Part shown: positions 25,917 to 36,241 of the stretch, in pieces
How the letters are laid out: every line of letters starts with the position of its first letter
Numbering within the stretch: position 1 is the stretch's first letter
NCBI GenBank assembly: GCA_016617855.1
Contig: JAECUM010093985.1
Coordinates: 1-64,000, forward strand
Length of the DNA stretch: 64,000 bases
Source: Megalonaias nervosa
Taxonomy: Eukaryota > Mollusca > Bivalvia > Unionida > Unionidae
Reading direction: 5' to 3'
Notes under the pieces: generated by a model
What the model saw: only the letters and a program-made list of their open reading frames with translations
Told to the model about the DNA's origin: nothing
Databases searched by the model: none
Program-made: the position numbers and the translations under genes

Positions 25917-26169
25917 TTGGGTTTTTTTTTTGGGGGGGGGATGGCTACATAACATTCCATTTTCTTTAACAAGCCAAGTTTTTTTCACTGCTGAAGCGTG
26001 CGTTCATAGTAGTAAAATAATGTATATTAATGCACGGTTCTCAGGTTTCATTCATAAATTGACGAACACGTAAAATATGAAATAAAACAAAAAAGTTGTA
26101 TTCTTTCAATTGTATTATTTTTAATATACCAGAACGATTAATATGATTGTTTGAAGTATATAATAAAAA

Positions 26170-26271
26170 GGTTATTGACTGAGTATTGAAAAATATTGGT
26201 CCCTCATTCATGTGACGTAGGAGTCTTTGCCACGTGTACTTGGGACCAATATTTTTTCTCAGTCAATAACC
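26170..26271. repeat. Palindromic MITE-like element
   Basis: The left arm at 26170-26203 (GGTTATTGACTGAG...ATTGGTCCC) and the right arm at 26242-26271 are near-perfect inverted repeats around a 38-base centre. Weaker pairing continues outward into the TATAATAA flanks. This is a typical small non-autonomous DNA transposon or hairpin; the superfamily is not determinable. Confidence 0.75.
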
Positions 26272-26830
26272 TATACTTGTTATTATAAAATAGAATAAAT
26301 ACAGCCGTATTTATAATTGGACAAGCAATATCTCATGGTTTAGTGTTTACAGGAAGAAAGTATTTGTTTAAGTTATTCAAAATTGTAATGGACATATTAG
26401 GGGCGAATTAGACGAGACAGTAGAATACCAATGGAAATCCGAAGAATTCCACGAAAATGGAAGGAGGGGGAACAAGACGCTTATCGATATTAGATGATTG
26501 TATCAGGTAGTTTTTTCATGTCGCTTGATATGGAGGTGAATGGAGGTACGAACACTTTGTGTAAAATGCTGGATATAGAGATCGCCATAACATCTGAAAG
26601 TAATTTTAATTTCATTCTGTATGACTACAGCAGATTCTTGAAATACAGAGAACTGTGGCTATTCGTATCAGTTAGAACACATTGCAAATGAACTAGGTAT
26701 CACGAGTAATAAGCTAAGAAAGTAGAGATTAAAGTCTACTTACATGCAGAATTCTGGTACTAACATTTTCTAATGCTTCAGGGATGTCAAACACATTGCC
26801 CTTTCGATAGCCACTAGTGTCATAGAACTG

Positions 26831-26950
26831 AACATTTTATTTCATATCATCATCCAAATTATCTTCCCCAACATAGATGCTTGACGAATCCATATTTTAT
26901 TTCATATCATCATCCAAATTATCTGCCCCAACATAGATGCTTAACGAATC
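26831..26950. repeat. 60-bp tandem duplication inside polymerase relic
   Basis: Units 26831-26890 and 26891-26950 differ at about five positions. The second unit holds the polymerase sequence just after catalytic motif C, and the first repeats it, so the duplication arose within the gene. Confidence 0.9.
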
Positions 26951-28406
26951 GGTATAAGACACTAAACGTTTCATAATATTTACGTACTAGCTTTTTAACT
27001 TGATGTAGTAGAATTCATACGCGAGCCATTCTAACACTGTACAACCGACATATACATGCCAGGTTAGCTTGTTTGTTTTGGAGGTGTAGGGTGTGGTCTT
27101 GTTTTCAAGATTTTTCTTTATGCTTTCCGAACACAGAATTAATCTTCACTTTGAAGAAGTCTTTCTCTAAGCCTTTGGTTGTGCTTTCTATCAAGCTTGC
27201 ATCAATATTTTATTTAAAAAACATTTTCCTTTCTCTTTTGCAGTGTACACAATAGTTTGATCTAGCACCCTTGCAGTCATTGATCATCTTCTTTGTAAAA
27301 GAGATAATTCATTGTCATCTCGTACAAGTTTATCTGGAGGAATGGGGTTTTCCTTGCAATGGTCATGTAAATAGATTGGTGTCTCCAAACCTACATTTAA
27401 ACTTCAGCTTGTGTAACCAATATCAGGGAAGTTAACACTTTTGGGGGGTTGGGGTTGGGGGGGGGGTTACTTTTTATACCTACATAATTTGTTATTCACT
27501 CGCTCATAAAGTTTTCAGCCTACATTTACTGACTCATTTCCCAGACATATACATTCTTGTGTTAAATTATGACCCTGACTTTGACCTTTCGTAGTCACAA
27601 TCCTTTATGGAGGGGGGGGGGGTAAAAATGAACATAATAATTTCATTGGTCGGTTTGCGTTTCTGTGCGAGTTTATCTTATTACCACTTTTAGTCATCAA
27701 AACCATTATAAATCTGTCAAAACGTTCAAGTTCTATACTTGATATTTTAAGCATGCATATATGAGCTAAAACGGGTATACTAGAATCGTGCGTTCGGTCA
27801 AGATTGAAGTTTGCTATACTTGCATTTCTAACTTCCTCGAAAATGGCCCAAAACAGCAAGGTAACTTTCTTCGCGTAGTCGTGAAATTCACCAAGGGTGT
27901 CAAGTTTGAAGTGTGACATCATATATTGTAATAACTGGTAATTTTCATCTTCTATGTAAGAGTCACGAAGACCTGAAAACGTTTTCGGAAGGTACAGACG
28001 TTTCTCTGGAAAGTTTTCTGTGTAGTCATATAAGTTAATCACTTGGTCCAAATATATGTATGTTTCATAACAACAAAATGTTTTAGAATTCCTGTAAATC
28101 TGTCTTCGTTATTACTCTGTCTGCTATGGAATCCTTGTTTAATGAATTAGTGTTTCCTTCATTGACGGGTTATTGGTTTTAACCCATCATCTGGACCATT
28201 TTAACAAGTGGTTTTTGACGACAAGTGAGTGTCATCATCTGAAAAATTATAAATGAATAGTGGATTGCATTTTATGTATTTGAATTTCAAAGTACAGTCT
28301 CTGGCAGGATCACTGTAACTGCCCGTTAATTTATCGTTTTCTGTACCTTTTCTTTTAATAATTTTCTGTCACAAATGTACCATAGTTTTTTGATTATTTG
28401 TTGGGG

Positions 28407-28619
28407 TTACTTCTCTTGTTGTTTTTTATCTTCATCTTTATGAATACCCATTGGATTTTGCCATTGTAATTGTTTATAGACTAGTCTCGCTAACCTTTCC
28501 AAACAGTTATGAATCAACTTAATGCAGTCATTACCTCTGTAAACGCTCGGTCTGTAACATTTGTGAACTAACTTAATGTACATACAGACAGTTGATGGAG
28601 TATGAGTAGCTGTTGACAT
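28407..28619 (-). pseudogene. N-terminal polymerase segment (YRGNDC block)
   Basis: A continuous frame within the polymerase relic. RPSVYRGNDCIKLIHNCLER matches the family's VYRGEDxxxxFxxxL block that precedes the zinc-binding HICxxxL region. It is listed separately because it lies in a different frame from the 27605-28051 block and about 350 bases upstream of it. Confidence 0.6.
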
Positions 28620-28723
28620 TGTCTATTATGTATTAGTTCGGCTTTAGGTATTGATACTGTCGATTATGTATTAGTTCGACTTAAGGTGTTGATACCGTCG
28701 ATTATGTATTAGTTCGACTTTTA
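28620..28723. repeat. 38-bp tandem repeat, about 2.7 copies
   Basis: The unit contains TCGATTATGTATTAGTTCG and repeats at 28620, 28658 and 28696. It lies between the exonuclease motif I block and the YRGNDC block of the polymerase relic, in a position that should be coding. Confidence 0.85.
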
Positions 28724-29298
28724 TAATCACTGCAATTATGTGAGCAGCTAGTACACATCGTCCACGTTATCGTGTTTCTTTTCAAAATTGCAATAAACAA
28801 CATACGGGATTTCAATTGATGATGAGAGTTTTAATTCGACAACTGAACCTTTTTCATTTATGATATATATTCAATTGTCTATACGGTAGCATATCCATTT
28901 GTGCTCTGATAACATTTATCATGCATTACACATTCGAACATTTGACATATCTTTTCTCAATGATGTTTGCTAACTCGTGATACTACCAATATTGACAAAA
29001 TTTTATGCCTATATAATGACATTAATTTCTCCATTCCATCAAACAGAATCAACATGTCAGCATGCCTGTCTACGACTGTCTTAATGTGTTCGACTGTTTG
29101 ATATACATTTACCAAAGTGTCATATTCATCCTTACCTTTTACATACTGTAATGGAGAAAACCATCGACTCTAATCAATTATATTTTGATGGTCTATATAC
29201 ATGAGCACTCGGTGTATGTAGTACAGGATCAAATGCACAGAGAAAACATCTGTCAGTCATATATTTGACGCTAATGCAAGCCTTTGTTTTCATCCATT

Positions 29299-29352
29299 CA
29301 GACCCATATAAAGGGGTCCCTTTATCAGACTCATATAAAGGGGTCCCTTTAT
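29299..29352. repeat. 27-bp tandem repeat, 2 copies
   Basis: Units 29299-29325 and 29326-29352 differ by a single C/T. Each contains TATAAAGGGGTCCCTTTAT, itself a near-perfect palindrome. Confidence 0.9.
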
Positions 29353-30080
29353 TCCATTAAATGCTATCTTAAATATTCAATCCCATTAAACAAGCGTCTT
29401 CTATTTTCGCGTTTTACCTGGTAAAATATGGTATATAAATGGCAAAGATATTTTCGAGTAAATTATCCATTTCGCCATGTTCATTACGTTAGTAGGCTTG
29501 TTCCATTGTAAAATGTTCTACATTCACGTGTTTTACATCGTACGTTGATCTATTCATAACCTCGATAATTAAGTCAAGCTGAACTTTAACAAAACAAAAT
29601 TACCAATTTTCAGAATGATAACTTCTTCATGCGTTCTTCAGTATTAATGTCATTCAAAATTACATTCAAACCTTGACTGTTGCATTTTACAGTCTAAAAT
29701 CATTTACATTTCTCATAATATAATATGCAAAAGTCTTTAAGTAATGATTATGTTTACGTTTGCTTATTCATACCGTCAATTATTTTCGACTTGATTATCG
29801 TATTAAAGGTCCATTTAGTAAGTTCCTAACACGCTTTGGAATAGGCTGATTACTTACAAAAGTTTTCACCTCTGATTTATTTATATAGCAGTATTTCAGT
29901 ACATTGTATTACTGATAAAACCTCCAATGTATGGGGAAATCGATATCTCTGACGTATTGCCATACATTTAGCAGAAGCCCATATCAGCAAGAAAAGCCTC
30001 TCTCCTGTGGTTAGCACATAGTAAAGAAACCACTTGCCATGCACTGTGGTATATTGAAGACCTTTATCCCGCATAGTATT
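29353..30080. other. No gene recognised
   Basis: AT-rich sequence. It may contain the unreadable N-terminal end of the polymerase relic or its flank, but nothing could be supported. Confidence 0.4.
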
Positions 30081-30081
30081 A

Positions 30082-30321
30082 ATGTGTCCTGAATTCGGAC
30101 TTCTAGTGTTGATAATCTCACGCTGCCCTCAATGCAAGATATACGTAATACCAACTTCTTCCCAGGACCATTCTGGCAGATCATGGCTACTTCATTCTTA
30201 CACGTGGTGTCTCATTGGTCCATTTGCTTATTTATCATTGTGTCAGGATGCTACCAATGGATGTAACGTGTGCAAAGCAGCTCCTCCTTTGTGTCTTTCT
30301 GAAAACTGTCTTTTAATTTAG
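30082..30321 (+). CDS. LITAF-like zinc domain fragment
   Basis: LITAF proteins sit on late endosome and lysosome membranes, using a zinc site made from two CxxC knuckles around a hydrophobic membrane-inserting segment. The plus frame reads CPQCK, then exactly the usual spacing to a Trp (GRSWLL), a hydrophobic stretch (WCLIGPFAYLSLC) and a second knuckle, CNVC. The family's conserved His shortly before the second knuckle is missing, and the middle segment is about six residues short. The frame continues for about 17 residues and stops at 30321. No splice acceptor is obvious upstream. It may be a decayed copy or a single exon of a short LITAF gene. Confidence 0.4.
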   Translation: MCPEFGLLVLIISRCPQCKIYVIPTSSQDHSGRSWLLHSYTWCLIGPFAYLSLCQDATNGCNVCKAAPPLCLSENCLLI

Positions 30322-32317
30322 CACTTAAGCGTCAACATTGTTTGTTTTAAAACCGATCGTGTAGTATCTTTGATATGCGGTTTCTTTTCGTACAGAGGTG
30401 ATGCCAGATTTTAATATGGAAAATATTTTGGCCAACGTGAATCTCGGTCAATCAATATTTGGCTTAGAAATCAAAAGTTTGTGCCTTTGAGTTATTGAAG
30501 TCAGTTACTATTTTTGTCATTGTAGTCTATCTTAAGTTTGATCTTCTCGGGCTACCTGTAAATGATGAATAATTCAGTGCTGATTTAATTTGTCACAAAT
30601 CAATGTGTTTGTTTATAATAAAATATTGTCTGTACGTCAGTTTGCTTGCGTTAGGCAGAACATATCTGCGGTTGAAATAATTTTTCAGATGTAATTGCCA
30701 GGAGTGGAAATAAATTACAATCTGTTAGTAAGCAACCGCTGTTATGTATACCATTAGCTTCCCAATCATATCCTGAGAACGTTATAGAAAAGTCTCTGGC
30801 CAAGTGCTTCTCATATACACAGATGGATGGTGAAAAGTGAGTGCCGTACCTAGTATGTAAGTAACGAGATAGTTGGCATTTGTTAATTAAATGGCCACTC
30901 TATTATCTAAAGCCAACCAACTCGTGAACTACTTTCAAGTTACTCCAAGTCCACGGATGCTTGCCAAGAGTACTGTAGTTCTCCTTTGCTGGTTATTCTT
31001 GTTTTCTATCTTCTTATAAATGTATTCTTTCTGTTCATGGTTTAAATTGTGTGTCTACTTTTGTTTTTCTATGTTGATGAAGGCATAGTTATACTTAACA
31101 AATAAATATTCGATCCCCCCCCCCCATGAAGTTGTTTCCTAAATGAAGAAATTTTACATTGCTGATGTCGAGTATTTTTATGTTCCATCTCGTTTGGTGA
31201 CCGCAGTTCTAGCTTTTTATTGGAAAATATTGCAATTGCATCGTTAACATAAACCTTCATGTTTTTAAAGTAAAGCAGATTTTGTCTTGTTTATTTTTAC
31301 AATCTGCGTTTAAACTACATAAAACTATTTTAGTTCTCAATTCAAAACCACACCTGACAAAAACAAACTGTCTTACTAACAACACTGAATGAAAGTAAAT
31401 GCATTTATTATACGAAGTTGCACCAAAAAACACACACAGCTGATGTTTTAAATTGTATTAACCGCTTTTTTTGTCACAACTACCTCTAGACACGTATTGG
31501 GGTGCAGGCGTCTATGCTTAGACTGGTATTGACATGCATTTATATATCCTTTTTGATGACCTCTGAAAGCACACATTTGACACGCTTGTCCCTGCGATGT
31601 TTTCAGTAGTTTCCAGAAGCAAATATAAAATCAATTATCATCCCGAAAATAACTTGAGATTAAACTAAATAAAACAATCATAACTATGAAATGGTTCATT
31701 TTCTAATGAATACATTTTTGTCTCTTTTATCTTTAAGGTAGTATCACTGTTCATCTTTGCAGCCAGATTTTACAGGGCAAAGGTCACATGTACAGCCTTG
31801 AAGTAAGCTTGGAGAGACAGCCAGTATTAGAAGCATAGTTCATGTGTAAGTAATTACCTTGATTAGCCACTACAGCTGTGGCCCGTCCAGTTCTCTCATT
31901 CTTATAAGCACTCACACATAAACACACATTTCGCCTATGGAGGGTAACTTATCACAATATGCAGTGTACAGTTACAAACATAGAAAATATACCATTGAAT
32001 ATATATATTTTTATTTCGAAGTGCTCTGGTCAGAAAGAGCCTTCTAAGTAGATTATGTTGTTTATGGCATGTGAAACTGTATGTACTCGTGAGATATCGC
32101 CAATTCTTGACTCATCTAGCATAATATAAAATATAGGTCACAGGAACCTTTTAGTCTGTAAGAGTTTAGTACTAAAGGAGCTGTGCATCCAGTTATGTTT
32201 CGTTATTGGAAAATAAACAAAGCACTTTACACGAACTTTAAAGACGACAAATTTCAACAACGGCACCAAAGCATGAAATGTTACAAATGCCTCTTTTTGC
32301 AATAAGGTATCTGCATC
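30322..32317. other. No gene recognised
   Basis: AT-rich non-coding sequence with a short C run near 31115. No exon-like frame, tRNA or transposon motif was found. Confidence 0.5.
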
Positions 32318-32505
32318 TTCAGGTTAGTGTTAGGACTGGTCGGCCTGATGTCAGGATAATGTGACTGAGTGGGATATCGTGCTACATGTCTGAGGCATGA
32401 TGCCCCACTATAGACATCACTATGAATTGCCACACTGCAGACATCGTAGCGATATGACTGAAAATTTTTTAAAGCTACATTAAAAATCCAAATCACACAC
32501 ACACT
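32318..32505 (+). mobile_element. SINE 3' fragment (same family as 39370 and 40084)
   Basis: Starts at GGTTAGTGTTAGGACTGGTC and matches the 3' two-thirds of the SINEs at 39370-39690 and 40084-40400, including CATCGTAGCGATATGACTG and the end AAAGCTACATTAAAAATC. The tRNA-like head is missing, so the copy is 5' truncated, as expected for retroposed SINEs. It ends in a CA-rich tail. Confidence 0.8.
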
Positions 32506-33208
32506 CATCTTAACACCAAATTGCATGATTCTAAAAAGCACAGTATGCGTACACCCTGCCAAAACGTCATAAGCAACAGTGTAACCATGGATAATAAAAG
32601 ATGCAATATAGGTCTTCATGAACATCTTTAGTTGCAAGGATGCTGTACTACAAGAGAAGGATATCATAAGAAAAAATATACGATTCTTGCATGAAACGTG
32701 CCTGAGATAAGAACATAAAAAAAAACAAAATATAGCCCAAATCACAGAAGCCTAAAATATGTGGCATTAATAGGGATGAATACAATCCTAGAATCAGCAG
32801 TTGAAATAAAATTTAAGCAAAGTCAGTGAAATATAAATATAGGTCAGAGTGACTTACATTTAGAGTGATGTTGTAATACTCAACATAATACCTATTTACT
32901 AAGATGCGAGCTTCTAGGTATAAAGGCATGTGTACAGCCGAATGTATCCATGAGCTACATTCAAAAACATCCTAAGAATATAAAATGTGAAACGTAGGTC
33001 ATGGTCTTCTTCTTTTGGTGTACTGGCGTGGTAATAACAATGATGCAGACAATACCTCAGCTTAGTGATTCTTGCATAAACGGTGATTAAAAAATAAACT
33101 GAAAATAAGCATTTGAACTCATGTCAGTGAACAATGAAGTATGGATCACAGTGGCATACATTTGAATTGATGTAGCACTTAACAGGATGCAAATCCTGGA
33201 CAGTTGTC

Positions 33209-33209
<1 letters not shown>

Positions 33210-33302
<93 letters not shown>
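33210..33302. repeat. (TA)n microsatellite
   Basis: Uninterrupted TA run of about 90 bases. Confidence 0.95.
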
Positions 33303-33305
<3 letters not shown>

Positions 33306-33864
33306 GATGTGATCAAGAGCCAGATTTAAAACTTTCGCCTATGCCAGTAAAATGTGAATCACAACGGCTTTAGCACCTAGTGATTTTTAGATGAATTCCG
33401 TTATCACAGATTCGTTAAAGTGCAAAATTTAAAGCCATGATGCTATTGGAAATGCAGTGAATGAACACCATACCAAAATGTGAAAACACAACAGCATTTA
33501 GTAGTTAGATAAACAGACTGAGAAGGTGTTACGATGTACATGGACAGTACTTTCGGGAATGCTGAAGCAAGCCGACAGTGGCATGGCCGGTGACCACGAC
33601 GCCACGGTAGTATAATAATTCGCCTCTATTTTCTAGAGGCAAAGTAAATATAGTGCATTTACCATGGATTGTACAGTTGTAAAATCCATTTTGGTCCAAA
33701 AATTATCACATGTTTTTAAAATTTGTCACAGCTAAACGTACTAGCAATTTGACATTGATAGCAACAGATGTCTGCTATATGTCTGTAAAAATGTTTCAAC
33801 GCAGAAGAGTATTCGTGTAAATAGTTTATATAACTTCCATCCGATTCTTTATGACAGTAAAATA

Positions 33865-34092
33865 AGAATGATAACTCTATGACAGTTTTAAAAAAGACTG
33901 ATAACTCCATCACAAGAAATTAAGACTGCTAATTCTATCACAAGAAAATAAGGCTGATAACTGTATGACAATTTTTACAAAGAACGATAACTCTATCACA
34001 TTAAAATAAGACTGTTAACCATGACAATTTCAATAAAGACCGATAACTCTATCACAGGCAAATAAGACTGATAACTGTATCACGATTAAAGT
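33865..34092. repeat. Degenerate tandem array, unit about 30 bp
   Basis: At least six diverged units share GATAACTCTATCACA followed by an A-rich spacer (AATAAGACT). Units alternate between TATCACAAGAAAATAAG and TATGACAATTTT types, which suggests a higher-order repeat of about 60 bases. Confidence 0.8.
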
Positions 34093-34192
34093 GACTGTAC
34101 CATCGTAATTCATGTATACCGAAACAGTTTTATCTATGATAATAAACCCTCTGAAACCGTTACATTCCATCGTTCATTACACCTTTAGTTTA

Positions 34193-34388
34193 CAATAGAT
34201 CACGGATCGGCAACCTACAGCACGCGTGCCACAAGTGGCACGTCAAGAGGTTTTGTGTGGCAACTGAAGGGCAGCCAAAAATCTCAATTTTAACAGTGCT
34301 ACTCTCTTACTGGTGGCACGCGCTCGTTTATTTTGTAATTAATCTGGAAAAAAAGTATGTAAAATAGGTTGCCGACCCTGATATAGAT
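34193..34388. mobile_element. 180-bp hAT-type MITE with target-site duplication
   Basis: The element at 34201-34380 has imperfect terminal inverted repeats, CACGGATCGGCAACCT at the left and AGGTTGCCGACCCTG at the right. It is flanked by 8-bp direct repeats, CAATAGAT and ATATAGAT, which agree at six of eight positions. CA...TG ends and an 8-bp duplication are hallmarks of hAT transposons. There is no coding capacity. The subterminal GTGCCACAAGTGGCAC palindrome may be a transposase-binding site. Confidence 0.85.
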
Positions 34389-34699
34389 AGATGAAAAAAC
34401 TATATAACAGCTTTCAACAAGTACATCAAGTTTTCAAAGAGCATTAACAGTTTTAACTAGAATATAAATTTAATGTAGTTTTATGTCATTTAAAACCACC
34501 CGAAAACTACAAGCAAAGAATTTCATTATGTAGTAACACTTAATATGTACAGTCTACATAACAACTAGTATGCATTCGTTTAAAGAACCAAAAATATGAA
34601 TAAACGAAAAGTTTCAGTCATCTGTTTGTTTACAGCAACGAGTGTAAAGTCTGACGCTGAAGGTCTCAATCAAAAAAGTTCGTTTTTCTTTCTTTTTGT

Positions 34700-34882
34700 T
34701 GGTTTTAACGGCACGTTTAATGCGTTAGTGGCTTTATCATGCCGAGGACATGGAAGCTAAATACCTTATAAAAGGACATGCCAAAAAAAGCTGACCAGGG
34801 CTGGCCTGGACGGGTATCATATCCGCAGTCCTTCTATTACGATAGTCTGTATCAACCAACTGAGCTATCTACGCTCCGGCTC
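34700..34882 (-). mobile_element. tRNA-derived SINE
   Basis: The minus strand at 34808-34882 reads as a decayed tRNA head, with a box A-like TAGCTCAGTTGG and a box B-like GATATGATACCC at tRNA spacing. It is followed by a non-tRNA body. No matching copy was seen in this window. Confidence 0.55.
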
Positions 34883-35894
34883 AATCAAGCAATTAATCAT
34901 TTTTGATATGGCATATGAATAGCACAAACTATGTGCAGCACCTATGGCCACGAGTTGAAGCATGTACCTACAGACTGACACAGTGAATCTTTAATATCAC
35001 CCACTTCATAAAGTGGATACAATGTCCCGACTTTAAAATGATGTCTGCAGGAGCCATAAACGCAACCTCAATTATAAATGAGGGAGTATCTGCTAAAACG
35101 TTTCCCAACAACGGCTGTCACAAAATAGTATATTCAACCAGAGAAATACAGTATTTGTAGGTAAATTCATATTAGTATTGGTTCTCGTGTGTCCTAAAAA
35201 GAACATAAAATGGAATAAAACTTAAATAGTAGTGATAAAACATAATCTGCCATTTTATATCGATTTAATGAGTGGGACAGAGTTATATTGACAAACTTTA
35301 AAATGAGAGATATCTTAACAAAATTAAATTCCGTTTCATCTGAGGCTGGAGCTCATATCGCCTGAGACCACGGACTAACACCCTTGCCTTTAAACTATGC
35401 TTACTACATCTATAGAAGTGTGCATGTTAAAGCTGTGTAAATTTTTAATATAATCGACTTAAAACCGAAAAAATGCACTCACAGCAAGAAGTTGAGAAAA
35501 AAAAAAAAAAAAAACAACGAATTCTCACGGACATGCCTGGCCACGTGTAAATTAACCTGCAATATTATCACTGAAATGAGCAATTACGTTTTAAATTTCC
35601 AATTTTATGCACATTACATGAATTGGACACACACCATACAATACTGTCAAAAAGAATTGGACATACAATTTGTTTCCATTAAAGCAAACCGATAGTTCAA
35701 CAAACCTTGCTAGTTCAATCGTAATGTCGCATGCTACACATGAAATAAGACTGCTATAAACATGTATCTGCATCACATATAAAATAATTTCAGTTCGACA
35801 CAATATTACAGTTAGTCATAATAACAAAACTACTGATACAGATGATCCATCTGTCCTTGCTTTAATGAAAATTGCCATCAAAAGGAACTGCATG

Positions 35895-36241
35895 TTATTT
35901 TTCTTTCTTGTCCTCTTCTTCGCCATCAGCTTCAGCTTCTGGTTTACCATTGATTATGACCTCACTGTCAGTTTCCGTTTCCGGCGGAAGTTTGCAAAGA
36001 TGAAGACTCACCTCCCATAGCTTATTTGCCATATCTTTGTCTCTGGCAATCTTTTTGACTTTCATAAGCTGGCAATTTTCCAAAAATTTTCCTGCCTGAG
36101 CTCTAATTTCGTTAGCTACTGCGCAGTACACAATTGTTTGGCATCCGTCCTCGGGCGACTTAAATAGAAACCTACTAATAGCCTGCAGGATATTACCGGT
36201 TACTCCAGGCCAGTTTCGAAGCAAGTCGGTACAAACCATCC
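35895..36241 (-). CDS. SDR gene, last exon
   Basis: Acceptor TTCAG precedes 36241. The exon completes the PGMV motif and encodes SPEDGCQTIVYCAVA, a conserved segment of the retinol dehydrogenase group, then DMANKLWEVS and the tail EADGEEEDKKEK before the TAA at 35895-35897. A possible ATTAAA polyadenylation signal lies at 35861-35866, close to the stop. Confidence 0.9.

Larger units (their letters stand above)
26831..28870 (-). pseudogene. Protein-primed type-B DNA polymerase of a Polinton-like element, broken
   Basis: This is the replicative polymerase (DNA_pol_B_2 type) of Polintons and adintoviruses. Landmarks on the minus strand, in order: IPYVVYCNFEKK (about 28780-28815) at exonuclease motif I, where the family has YADFE, so the catalytic Asp is changed; RPSVYRGNDC (about 28530-28560); CDRKLLKEKV at the zinc-like region; NFSDDDTHL (about 28215-28240) at exonuclease motif II; a clean 148-codon frame at 27605-28051 containing HFKLDTLGEFHDY and LFWAIFEEVRN, the family's ...LLLADVFENFR block; LHDHCKENPIPPDKL (about 27320-27370); WHVYVGCTVLEWLAYEFYY (about 27000-27060); and YTDSLSIYVG at the DTDS catalytic motif C (about 26920-26955). 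Several frameshifts and stops, a 38-bp repeat and a 60-bp duplication show it is dead. Confidence 0.75.

Noticed and set aside
26831..28723. Regularly spaced short repeats considered as a CRISPR array
   Set aside because: Units are directly tandem without unique spacers, and the surroundings are a eukaryotic genome.
32281..32745. 154-codon minus frame, one of the longest in the window
   Set aside because: About a third of it is antisense to a SINE fragment and the rest shows no motif; length alone is weak evidence in this sequence.
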